From: CALKHT01 sp964511575
Lineage (GTDB): Bacteria; Planctomycetota; Phycisphaerae; Phycisphaerales; Phycisphaeraceae
Reading direction: 5' to 3'
Assembly: GCA_964511575.1 (NCBI GenBank)
Contig: CAZEFM010000001.1
Span: forward strand, 52,015-116,014
Length of the DNA: 64,000 bases
Both the position numbers and the translations under genes were made by a program. Below the pieces are notes generated by a model. It searched no databases and had not been told where the DNA came from. It saw nothing but the letters and a program-made list of their open reading frames with translations. Shown one piece after another: positions 8,573 through 15,865 of this stretch (the stretch's first letter is position 1; every line of letters starts with the position of its first letter).

Positions 8573-9244
8573 TCAATACCCCACGCTGGGTTCGACCCAG
8601 ATGCTGGCGGGCTCGGTGGGGCAGTTCTTTTCGCAGACGCCGCAGCCGATGCAGCCTTCGAGCACCTGAACGATGTTGTGGTACGGGTCGATGGTGATGG
8701 CTTTTTCGCCCAGCGGGCAGTGCGCGATGCACAGACGGCAGTCTTCGCGATCGCCGAACGGCCCGCGCAGGCAGCTTGAGTCGTTGAGGACGGCCACACC
8801 CATGTTGATCTGCTGGAGCTGATCGACCGGGACGAGCGCGCCGGTGGGGCACGCTTTCATGCAGCTCAGGTCGTCGCAGACGACGCACGGGCTTTCCCGC
8901 GCGACGATGTAGGGCAGGCCGCCGGCGGTCTTGCCTTCCGGGTCGAGCTGAATGCACTGCGCGGGACACGCCCGAACGCAATCGCCGCACCGGCTGCACT
9001 CGCTGAGCATCAGCGGTTCGGGCAACGCGCCGGGTGGTCGCAGATACCGCACCGGCAGGGGAATGTCCGAATAAGTGGGCGGCGGTGGGGACGATTTGGC
9101 CTCGGGGGGGATCGCCTCCTGCATGCGCTCGGCGAACGCCCGACCGGCTTCTTCCACCTTCTCCACCCCTTTGGCGAAGATCTGGCGAAAAAAGGCACGC
9201 CGATTAACCGATGAATCAGAGGATGGCGGTTTCGATTCAGCCAA
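8573..9244 (-). CDS. NapG/MauM-like polyferredoxin with four [4Fe-4S] cluster motifs
   Basis: This is an electron-transfer protein probably attached to or exported across the membrane. Four clusters are visible: CSRCGDCVRACPAQC, CVVCDDLSCMKACP, a C-x8-10-C-x2-C-x3-CP set around DCRLCIAHCP, and CIGCGVCEKNCP. A twin-arginine-like N-R-R-A-F-F-R-Q lies near the N-terminus (about residue 13), as in NapG. I choose the TTG at 9244 because GGAG stands nine bases upstream and the resulting tail (AESKPPSSDSSVNRRAFF) suits a Tat leader. No ATG lies between this TTG and the twin-arginine motif. In-frame TTG codons further upstream extend to 9334. The redox partners are unknown; the RnfC/D-like pair 2 kb away is a possible one. 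Confidence 0.78.
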   Translation of the reverse strand: MAESKPPSSDSSVNRRAFFRQIFAKGVEKVEEAGRAFAERMQEAIPPEAKSSPPPPTYSDIPLPVRYLRPPGALPEPLMLSECSRCGDCVRACPAQCIQLDPEGKTAGGLPYIVARESPCVVCDDLSCMKACPTGALVPVDQLQQINMGVAVLNDSSCLRGPFGDREDCRLCIAHCPLGEKAITIDPYHNIVQVLEGCIGCGVCEKNCPTEPASIWVEPSVGY

Positions 9245-9355
9245 GAGGGCTGGCTCCAGCGACCGATCGCGATTATCGTAGTAACTTAATATTGTACGCC
9301 TGCAACGGCTTGCGCCGCTCAATCGGCGGTTCAACTATTCGTGAAAGGACGACCC

Positions 9356-9844
9356 ATGTCAAGCCTTCGCTCGTTTGTGATGCACAGCCTGCTCCTGGGG
9401 CTCGTGGCAACCGCGCTGCCCGCCTGTGTCAGCAACGACATGCGAAAGTTCGAGAGCACGGTCAGCCGACCGACCACCGTGCGCATCGTCCAGGCAATGA
9501 CCGATGGCCACGTGCTCTGGGAAAAGGAAATCCCCGTGCAGCACTCGCTGACGGTCAACCTCGACCGCGAAGGCGAGTTCGAATGGTTCAGCGTCAACCC
9601 GGAGAAGCCGGCGACAAGTTTCCACTGGGCGCTGTTCGATGATCGCGGACGTCGGCTGGAGTTCGGCCGCGAATCCCTGCCCAACCTGCCGGTGCGGATC
9701 GAACTGGCGGTGCGTGATGCGCCCGAATGGCCCGCCGGGTACGTGCCGCCCAATCAGGAGCCGACCGTCACCCCCACGCTCCCGCCGATCCAGCCGCCCG
9801 CGTCCAACGGTGCCGGTGCAGCGGAAGAGTCGACGGAGGGTTGA
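9356..9844 (+). CDS. Putative lipoprotein of unknown function
   Basis: The ATG at 9356 has AAAGGA six bases upstream; a GTG at 9341 is in frame but lacks a site. The 162-residue product has a hydrophobic leader ending in the lipobox L-P-A-C, so it should be processed by Lgt (43138-44163) and Lsp. Residues about 30-125 alternate in a beta-rich pattern, with W-E-K-E-I-P-V and F-H-W-A-L-F-D-D-R-G-R-R-L. The C-terminal 35 residues are Pro/Ala/Thr-rich. It is divergent from the polyferredoxin gene and probably shares a regulatory gap of about 110 bases with it. I do not recognise the family. Confidence 0.65.
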   Translation: MSSLRSFVMHSLLLGLVATALPACVSNDMRKFESTVSRPTTVRIVQAMTDGHVLWEKEIPVQHSLTVNLDREGEFEWFSVNPEKPATSFHWALFDDRGRRLEFGRESLPNLPVRIELAVRDAPEWPAGYVPPNQEPTVTPTLPPIQPPASNGAGAAEESTEG

Positions 9845-9957
9845 TCGTTCTTTGCCGCTGCCCTGCGCGATGGGGCGGCAGTTCATCGTCTTCTTTAAGT
9901 GAGTGGTACTGACAGGCGCAATCGCCTCGGCGATGAGCCCCCGGCTCCCGGTGCGCC

Positions 9958-10281
9958 TCACGTTCGCATCTGGTCCTGCCAGACGGCGCTGCGGATCAAC
10001 TCCGCCGCGGCATAGACTTCGCGCAGTTCCATGAGCAGAGGCTCCAGTTCCCTCTCCGCCAGCACCGCACTCGATTCACAACCCTCCGGCAGTTCGACAT
10101 CGCCGTCGACGACTTTACAGATGAACTCCAGACGCGGTTCAAGGCGCTGGCTGAGCATCCTGACCCGTTGGGCGAGTTCCTTGCAAGCCTGCTGAGTGCC
10201 GGACACCGCGATCCCGCTCCTTCTGTCGCCTTCCGGGCGCGCAGCGTCAGCCGCCGCCCACCAGTTTTGAGCACCAATCAT
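9958..10281 (-). CDS. Hypothetical small helical protein
   Basis: This 107-residue product has no signal peptide or membrane segment. Residues about 32-105 have a heptad-like pattern of Leu, Val and charged residues (ELAQRVRMLSQRLEPRLEF and LEPLLMELREVYAAAELI), suggesting a helical hairpin. Three Cys residues (33, 55 and 68) are scattered. AGGGGA lies eight bases before the ATG at 10281, which supports expression. No family recognised. It is isolated between a lipoprotein gene and the GH52-like gene. Confidence 0.5.
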   Translation of the reverse strand: MIGAQNWWAAADAARPEGDRRSGIAVSGTQQACKELAQRVRMLSQRLEPRLEFICKVVDGDVELPEGCESSAVLAERELEPLLMELREVYAAAELIRSAVWQDQMRT

Positions 10282-10481
10282 GGATCAATCCCCTGAATCA
10301 CGTGGTGCATTCGAGCCTAACAATCGCGGGTGTCAAAATCCACCATTTCGCCGCAGGTGACAGCGTGTTCCCCGTGAAGTTGGTTGCGACAGACCGATCA
10401 GGCGAATTGGGTATGGGGGCGGACGGTGGATAAACCAACCACCCGGTTCGATTCGGGCGATTGCCCGCGGCGATGAGTGGC

Positions 10482-12698
10482 TTAACCGATCAGTTCGGTT
10501 TGTTCGACGGTTTGGCCTCGCACGATGATCGGGTCGACCGCGCCCTCGATGCGAACGGATTGATCGGTATCGACGACGCAGACGGGCACCTTGCCCGCCT
10601 TCCAGTCCGCCAGGGGCAGCAGCGGCCAGCGCTGACGGAAGTGTCGATCGGGATCGACGCTGATGCGTGCGCCGCCGGGCGCGAGTTTGTCGATCGTGAG
10701 GCGGGGATAGCTCAGCAGGAAACCCATGCAGGTGATGCCGCGCGGGAAGAAGCTGTGGTTGTTGTTGATGTACGTATCGATGAAGCCGTAGCTCTGTGCA
10801 CCGGTGTTGCTGGCGGTCTGCAGATCCCAATAGCGTTGGGTGCGCGCGGTGCCGGAATGGCCCAGGTAGCGCGCCAGGTGATCGCGCCAGAGGTTCTGGC
10901 TGATGTGGACGTTGCCCGGCTCGGCGGAGGTGTGGCCGCAGCCGTAAGGCCCCAGCGTTTCGCGCGTCGCGCTGATGAGGTCCTCGATGAGCGAGTCGAC
11001 GCTGAGCAGCGGTGGTCGGCCGATCATCGCGGGCAGCAGCAGGCCGTTACCCGTGTAGATGGAGTAAGCGTCCCACCCGGGCAACTCGTCGTAAGGCAGG
11101 GGTTGCCCGGTGCCGGCGTCGACGAGGCCCACCGCCGACCGATCGATGCACACCGCGTAGTGATCGCCCAGCCACGCCCAGGTATGGACCTTGGATGTGT
11201 CGTGATCGACGGTGGTGTCGCATCGTTCCGCCAGTTCGTGCCGATCCAGATGCCCCAAGAGGTCGGCGGCGGCGCGGAGTGCGGCGAGCCGTTTGACCGC
11301 CAGGTACGTCTGCTTGCGGGCGTACTGTGTGGCGGGTGTTGCATCGGCGAGGGTGTTGGCGGTGCCTTCGGAAGGGAAGCCGCTCTTGTCGCGGTCGGTC
11401 CAGATGAGGTAAAGCGCCAGCCGTTCGATCAGGTCGCCCAGTTTGCGTGCGACGGACAGGTCGCCCGTCCAGTGGCAGTAGACCTGCAGCAGGAGGAGGA
11501 AGTTGCAGTTTTCCTCGACGGGCATGTCGTGGGGGTAGGCCGGGCCGCCGACGTTGACGCCTCTGCCCAGGTCGTGGCTGAGGTAGCCGCCGCCGGAGGA
11601 TGCGTGTCGTTTTTCGTGGGCTGCCCATTGGGGGAACTGCAGCGCCAGCAGCCGGGGCCAGAGCGTGAGATAGAACATCGAGCTGTTGTACTCGACATCG
11701 ATCGCGCCGTGATACAGCCGTCGGCCGGTCCAGACGCTGAACCATTCGCTGGCGGGGGCGTGCTCGATCGGGTCCAGGTCGCACCAGAACGTGTTGCTCA
11801 GGAACGCCTGAAACGTCTGGTGCATCAGGTGCTTGTCCGCGACTTCCAGCGGAATCTGTTCGATGAGCTTTTCGAATCGTCGGGAGCGCGCCAGCCGATC
11901 ATCCCGACGGCTTACCGCTTCTTCCATGACGGCGTCGATGTCGGGCAGGCGCTTGCAGTAGCGGAAGCGGGCCGGCCGTACGCCGTGACCATCGTCGACG
12001 CTGAGCACCGGGTCGCAGCAGTGCGCGCCCCAGACGAGTCGCCACTTGATGCCGCTGCCCGGTTCGGTCACGGGCAGGTCGAGCGTCAGTCCCTTGCCGT
12101 CGGGGTCGGGCACTGCTTCGGGGTTGAGGCTGACGATGCGCTCGGAGACGTGCGCTTCGCGCTGCTCGCCGGTGTCGGGATCGGGCGTCGGCTTCATGAG
12201 CGCGCGGTAGGACAGATCCATGCGCGGCAGGTCGGTACCGTTGGCGGTGGCGAACAGTTGCGTGTTGGGGCGCTCCAGCCGAAAGAAAAGCCTGACCGAT
12301 TTGGGGGTGCGGTCGCGGGCATCGACCCGTCGGATGGTGCCTGCGGGGTTGACCCGCATTTCCATGTAGAACGCGGGCATGGTGCACAGCGCTTCATCCT
12401 GCGGGTAGAAGACGCTGTGGATGTTGAACTCGAACTTGAGGTGATGCTGCCGTGAGAAGCCGGAGAAGGTGATAGAGTTGAAGCGTTCGAACTGTTCGCA
12501 GTTGTAGAACGGTTGGCCGTGGCGGGTGAATGGCAGGACGCGCTGCGTGCCATCGGGCTCGACGAGTCCGACCATGAGGTCGAGCGGTTCGTCGAGGAAC
12601 CGTCCCAGTGCCGAATGCATGACACGCTGGTGGTAAGGCTCGAACAGCAGGTTGAAGCGACTGCCCAGACGGGCGATGGACCAGGTCATCAACTGCAT
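10482..12698 (-). CDS. GH52-like (alpha/alpha)6-barrel protein, possible glycosidase
   Basis: The 738-residue cytoplasmic protein has an N-terminal beta-sandwich half and a helical-barrel half. The second half can be aligned by eye with GH52 beta-xylosidase: a region E-W-F-S-V-W-T-G-R-R-L then D-V-E-Y-N-S-S-M-F-Y-L-T-L-W-P; S-H-D-L-G-R-G-V with M-P-V-E-E-N-C-N; a T-P-A-T-Q-Y-A-R-K-Q-T-Y-L-A stretch; and near the C-terminus N-N-N-H-S-F-F-P-R-G-I-T. The MPVEENCN segment also recalls DUF4965 glutaminase-like toroids. No signal peptide is seen, so any substrate would be intracellular. I cannot place the catalytic acids with certainty. It stands alone, with no sugar transporter nearby. Confidence 0.55.
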   Translation of the reverse strand: MQLMTWSIARLGSRFNLLFEPYHQRVMHSALGRFLDEPLDLMVGLVEPDGTQRVLPFTRHGQPFYNCEQFERFNSITFSGFSRQHHLKFEFNIHSVFYPQDEALCTMPAFYMEMRVNPAGTIRRVDARDRTPKSVRLFFRLERPNTQLFATANGTDLPRMDLSYRALMKPTPDPDTGEQREAHVSERIVSLNPEAVPDPDGKGLTLDLPVTEPGSGIKWRLVWGAHCCDPVLSVDDGHGVRPARFRYCKRLPDIDAVMEEAVSRRDDRLARSRRFEKLIEQIPLEVADKHLMHQTFQAFLSNTFWCDLDPIEHAPASEWFSVWTGRRLYHGAIDVEYNSSMFYLTLWPRLLALQFPQWAAHEKRHASSGGGYLSHDLGRGVNVGGPAYPHDMPVEENCNFLLLLQVYCHWTGDLSVARKLGDLIERLALYLIWTDRDKSGFPSEGTANTLADATPATQYARKQTYLAVKRLAALRAAADLLGHLDRHELAERCDTTVDHDTSKVHTWAWLGDHYAVCIDRSAVGLVDAGTGQPLPYDELPGWDAYSIYTGNGLLLPAMIGRPPLLSVDSLIEDLISATRETLGPYGCGHTSAEPGNVHISQNLWRDHLARYLGHSGTARTQRYWDLQTASNTGAQSYGFIDTYINNNHSFFPRGITCMGFLLSYPRLTIDKLAPGGARISVDPDRHFRQRWPLLPLADWKAGKVPVCVVDTDQSVRIEGAVDPIIVRGQTVEQTELIG

Positions 12699-13145
12699 GG
12701 ATGGCTCTCAACGGACGCACAATACCGGACGTTCCAACCGCGCAACGCGCTTCCCATTGTCGTGTAATCGGGTCGCAGGGTAAAGGATGTGCACGGTTTG
12801 TAAAACATGGGCAAGAACGTTGCCCTGATTTGGGCGGCGGGGCTGACGTCAGCCGTCTCAACGTTTCCACGGCGTCCCACCGGGTGGCGCGAAGAACTGC
12901 GGTGGTGGCGGGGGCGTATAGGTCGTGACGCGCCAGCGGGTTGCCGGGCGGAAAGCGGGGCGAATCATCGACAGATGGTTGATGTGGGTGGTTGCGGGCG
13001 ATAGTGTTTCGCCCCGCCCAGCGCAGCGTTGGCACCCGGCGCGGGGTACAATAGCCCCTTCCGATAACGCGCCTCAGAAGCCGGGGCCGTCTTTTTATTA
13101 GCGCCCCGATGAGGTGGGGTGCGATTTAACTGGAGAGTATTTGCG
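12699..13145. other. Intergenic region of 447 bases between divergent genes
   Basis: I see no gene or RNA here. On the plus strand a -10-like TACAAT at 13047-13052 lies about 95 bases before the DUF3467 start, without a clear -35 at normal spacing. GGAGAG at 13132-13137 is the ribosome site of that gene. On the minus strand TATTGT near 12720-12726 could be a -10 for the GH52-like gene. The long untranslated leader before the DUF3467 gene might hold regulation. Confidence 0.4.
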
Positions 13146-13535
13146 ATGACCCAGACCGGCCAGCCTGAACACGGTTCGACGCCCACCAGCGACAACATGC
13201 ACCAGACGATTGCCCAACAGCAGACCGATGGCCAGTCGCGCACGCTGCTCGTCAAGGTGGACGAGCGGAACATGGACACGAGCTACGCCAACGCGTTTCG
13301 CACGCACACCACAGCCGAGGAAGTGATGATCGACTTCGGCGTGAACCTGCTGACGCCCGCCCCCGAAGGCGGCCAGAACGCCGATGGGCAGATTCTTTTT
13401 TCCGTGAAGGATCGGCTGGTGCTGAACTACTGGACGGTGAAGCGGTTGGCGCTGACGCTGAGCCAGATCGTGCGTCAGCACGAAGAGCAGTTCGGCACGC
13501 TGGAGCTGGATGCCGCTGAGCGCATGAAGAAGTGA
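13146..13535 (+). CDS. DUF3467 family protein
   Basis: The 129-residue product matches DUF3467, a short conserved bacterial family of unknown function. The family core is visible from about residue 40: Y-A-N-A-F-R-T-H-T-T-A-E-E-V-M-I-D-F-G, then R-L-V-L-N-Y-W-T-V-K-R-L-A-L-T-L. The first 30 residues are Gln/Thr-rich and probably disordered. ATG at 13146 is chosen because GGAGAG lies eight bases upstream; the longer GTG-initiated frame from 13119 has no such site. It precedes the GAF-HlyD gene by 109 bases on the same strand and may be the first gene of that export-like cluster. Confidence 0.82.
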   Translation: MTQTGQPEHGSTPTSDNMHQTIAQQQTDGQSRTLLVKVDERNMDTSYANAFRTHTTAEEVMIDFGVNLLTPAPEGGQNADGQILFSVKDRLVLNYWTVKRLALTLSQIVRQHEEQFGTLELDAAERMKK

Positions 13536-13576
13536 CGGAGGCGGGGGGCCTGGGCGGAGCCCATGTGGGGAGGAAG

Positions 13577-13601
13577 CATGACGGGATTGGCGTTCGTCAT
13601 G
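13577..13601. repeat. Short hairpin between the DUF3467 and GAF-HlyD genes
   Basis: CATGACG at 13577-13583 pairs perfectly with CGTCATG at 13595-13601 around an 11-base loop. The TTCGTCATG half also occurs in the larger palindrome at 39411-39460, so this may be a degenerate copy of the same repeat family. No T-run follows, so it is not a classical terminator. Confidence 0.5.
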
Positions 13602-13644
13602 TGATGAACTGAACCTGACCGCGCCATTGAAGGCTGTTGCCCCT

Positions 13645-15654
13645 ATGCCTGATCAGACGATGCAAGAAGCCGCCGCGTTGAAAGCCGGGGCGGTGAATCC
13701 CACCGGCGCCGCCAGCCGTGAGCAGTTTCTGGAACACGTGCTGTCGGCACAGTGCGACCTTGCGCCGGCGGAAGGCGGCGCGGTGCTGCGCCTGCAGAAG
13801 AGCGACACGGTGCAGATGATGGCCGTGTACCCGCCTCTGGAGAAGGAGGACGTGGCGCCGCCCTGGCTGAGTCGATCGGCGGATCTGGTGCCGATGGTTG
13901 TGCAGTCGCGGCAGACGCAGATCGCCACGCTGGGCAGCACCGATGGGTTGTACGGCCAGGCGCCGAACGCCTATCTGGTGCTCGTGCCGGTGCTGCACGT
14001 GGAAGGTCAGGCGGAGGTGGCGGCGTTTCACCTGCGCGTGTCGGAGCCGGCCGATGCGACGGCGGCGCGTGAACGACTGGAGCTGACCGCGGCGCTGCTG
14101 GGCTACTACGACATGCAGATGGCACTGCGGCAGCGCAGCGCCAACCTTGCCCGCATGCGTACGGCGATGGAGATCGTCGCGCAGGTCAGCGAGTATGAGA
14201 GGTTCCGCGCCGCCGCCATGGCGTTGTGCAACGAAACCGCGGCGCGGTGGTCGGCTCAGCGCGTGAGCCTCGGCATTCTGCGGGGGCGGTACGTCAAGCT
14301 CGCCGCCATCAGCCACACCGATCGCTTCTCGCGGAAGATGCGGCTGGTGCAGGACATCGAGTCGACGATGGAGGAATGCCTCGATCAGGACATCGAGGTG
14401 ATTCACCCGGCTCCGCCTCAGGCGGGGTATGTGAGTCGTGCGGCATCGCAGTGTTCGATGCATCACGGTCCGGCGACGATCTGCAGCCTGCCGATGCGGC
14501 GGGAAGGGCAGGTTCAGGCGGTGCTCACCCTGGAACGCGAACCGGATCGGCCCTTCACGCCACAGGAAGTGGAAACGCTGCGTCTGACGGCTGATCTGGC
14601 GGCGGGGTGGATGCTCCACCTCAACGACACCGATCGCTGGGTGGGGGCGCGGCTGGCGACGAGCGTGAAGCGCACCGCGGCCGCGGCGGTCGGGCCACGC
14701 CACACCTGGGCCAAGCTCACCGTGCTGGCGCTGGTGACGGCGATCATGCTGCTCGTCTTCGCCAAGGGCATGAGCCGTGTCGAAGCACCGTTCGAGGTGC
14801 AGGCGCCTCGGCTGCAGGCGGTTGTCGTGCCGTTCGATGCACAGCTCAAAAACGTCTATGTCAAACCCAACGACATTGTCGTCGCGGGGGAAACGGTGCT
14901 CGCCGAGTTCGATGTGACCGACCTGGAGCTGGAGCGCATCGCGCTCATGGCGGAACAGGACGGCTACCTGAAGGAACACAGTGCCGCCCTTGCGGAGAAC
15001 AAATCGTCTGAAGCGGCGATCGCCAAGGCGCGGGCGGACATGCTCGGTGCGCGGATGCGATTGATCGCCAAGCAGATCGAGCAGGCGAAGATCGTCGCGC
15101 CGATCAGCGGCATCGTGCTCAGCGGCGATCTGGAACGACAGATCAACGGTCAGTTCGAGCGCGGCGCGGTGATGTTCGAGTTGGCGCCGCTGCATGCCGC
15201 AGAAGCGGAACTGGCGGTGCCGGAGAACCGCATCGGCGACCTGGTCAACGAGATGGACCGTCGCCTGACGGCGGTGACGGCGGAGCATGAAGGCCGATCG
15301 CTGGATGAGTTGATCGCGTTGGCGGCGGAGCGCGGGTTGGAGCCGCCGGCCGGGGCGACGCGCGAGGATGTGCTGAAGCTGCTTGTCCCGCCGTTGCGTG
15401 GTGAACTGGCGACCGCGGCCAACCCGGGGCAGTACATCGCCTTTGAAATCTACCGCATCGACTCGGTCGCTCAGGTCGTGGGGCAGCGCAACGTTTTCAA
15501 GGTGCACGCCCGCCTCACCGGCGACGCCCAGCGCATCGCCAACCTCAAAAAAGGCATGCAGGGCGTTGCCAAGATCGACATCAACCACCAGCGCTACATC
15601 ACCATCTGGACCCGCGACGTGGTCGACTGGGTGCGGATGTGGCTGTGGATCTGA
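13645..15654 (+). CDS. GAF-domain HlyD-family membrane adaptor protein
   Basis: HlyD-type adaptors are anchored in the inner membrane and span the periplasm to link a pump with an outer-membrane channel. This 669-residue protein is a fusion. Residues about 15-155 and 170-325 (counted from 13645) form GAF-like sensory regions with conserved RFRAAAMALCNE. One membrane helix follows at about 355-374 (WAKLTVLALVTAIMLLVF). After it come the HlyD barrel/lipoyl halves (FDAQLKNVYVKPNDIVVAG and later KIVAPISGIVLSGD) around a short coiled coil. The GAF part must be cytosolic and the HlyD part periplasmic. ATG at 13645 is preferred over the TTG at 13627. The M50-HlyD gene follows after a 211-base gap occupied by a repeat. 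No transporter is encoded beside it. Confidence 0.85.
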   Translation: MPDQTMQEAAALKAGAVNPTGAASREQFLEHVLSAQCDLAPAEGGAVLRLQKSDTVQMMAVYPPLEKEDVAPPWLSRSADLVPMVVQSRQTQIATLGSTDGLYGQAPNAYLVLVPVLHVEGQAEVAAFHLRVSEPADATAARERLELTAALLGYYDMQMALRQRSANLARMRTAMEIVAQVSEYERFRAAAMALCNETAARWSAQRVSLGILRGRYVKLAAISHTDRFSRKMRLVQDIESTMEECLDQDIEVIHPAPPQAGYVSRAASQCSMHHGPATICSLPMRREGQVQAVLTLEREPDRPFTPQEVETLRLTADLAAGWMLHLNDTDRWVGARLATSVKRTAAAAVGPRHTWAKLTVLALVTAIMLLVFAKGMSRVEAPFEVQAPRLQAVVVPFDAQLKNVYVKPNDIVVAGETVLAEFDVTDLELERIALMAEQDGYLKEHSAALAENKSSEAAIAKARADMLGARMRLIAKQIEQAKIVAPISGIVLSGDLERQINGQFERGAVMFELAPLHAAEAELAVPENRIGDLVNEMDRRLTAVTAEHEGRSLDELIALAAERGLEPPAGATREDVLKLLVPPLRGELATAANPGQYIAFEIYRIDSVAQVVGQRNVFKVHARLTGDAQRIANLKKGMQGVAKIDINHQRYITIWTRDVVDWVRMWLWI

Positions 15655-15660
15655 TCCTTT

Positions 15661-15856
15661 TTAGCCACAGATGAACACGGATCAACACAGATGAAGGCAA
15701 GGAAGAGGGGGGAGGAGAACAATCAATAAGCATTCATCAATTTGCGATTGGATGTGGGAGTGATGTCAACACAGACCCACTGTATTGACCTTCACTCAGC
15801 TTTCGCGTGCTTCCTCCTCATCTGATGAGTGTTTATCAGTGTTCATCTACGGTTAA
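15661..15856. repeat. CACAGATG-type interspersed inverted repeat, copy A
   Basis: The left arm TTAGCCACAGATGAACACGG begins at 15661 and continues with ATCAACACAGATGAAGG. The right arm, ending near 15856, reads as its imperfect complement (CTGATGAGTGTTTATCAGTGTTCATCTACGG). About 110 bases lie between. Three more copies occur in this window (35530, 36449 and 40973). It fills the gap between the GAF-HlyD and M50-HlyD genes. The internal sequence CAATCAATAAGCATTCATCAA (15719-15739) resembles the repeat arms at 18073-18172. Confidence 0.8.
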
Positions 15857-15865
15857 CCCAAGAAC

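Noticed and set aside
10461..12455. 664-codon open frame antisense to the GH52-like gene
   Set aside because: Val/Gly/Arg-rich shadow; the minus-strand protein shows family similarity and natural composition.
12394..13035. 213-codon minus-strand frame overlapping the start of the GH52-like gene
   Set aside because: Arg/Pro-rich composition and a large overlap with a real gene; no ribosome site.
13597..15588. 663-codon open frame antisense to the GAF-HlyD gene
   Set aside because: Arg/His-rich shadow without start signals; the plus-strand protein has clear domains.
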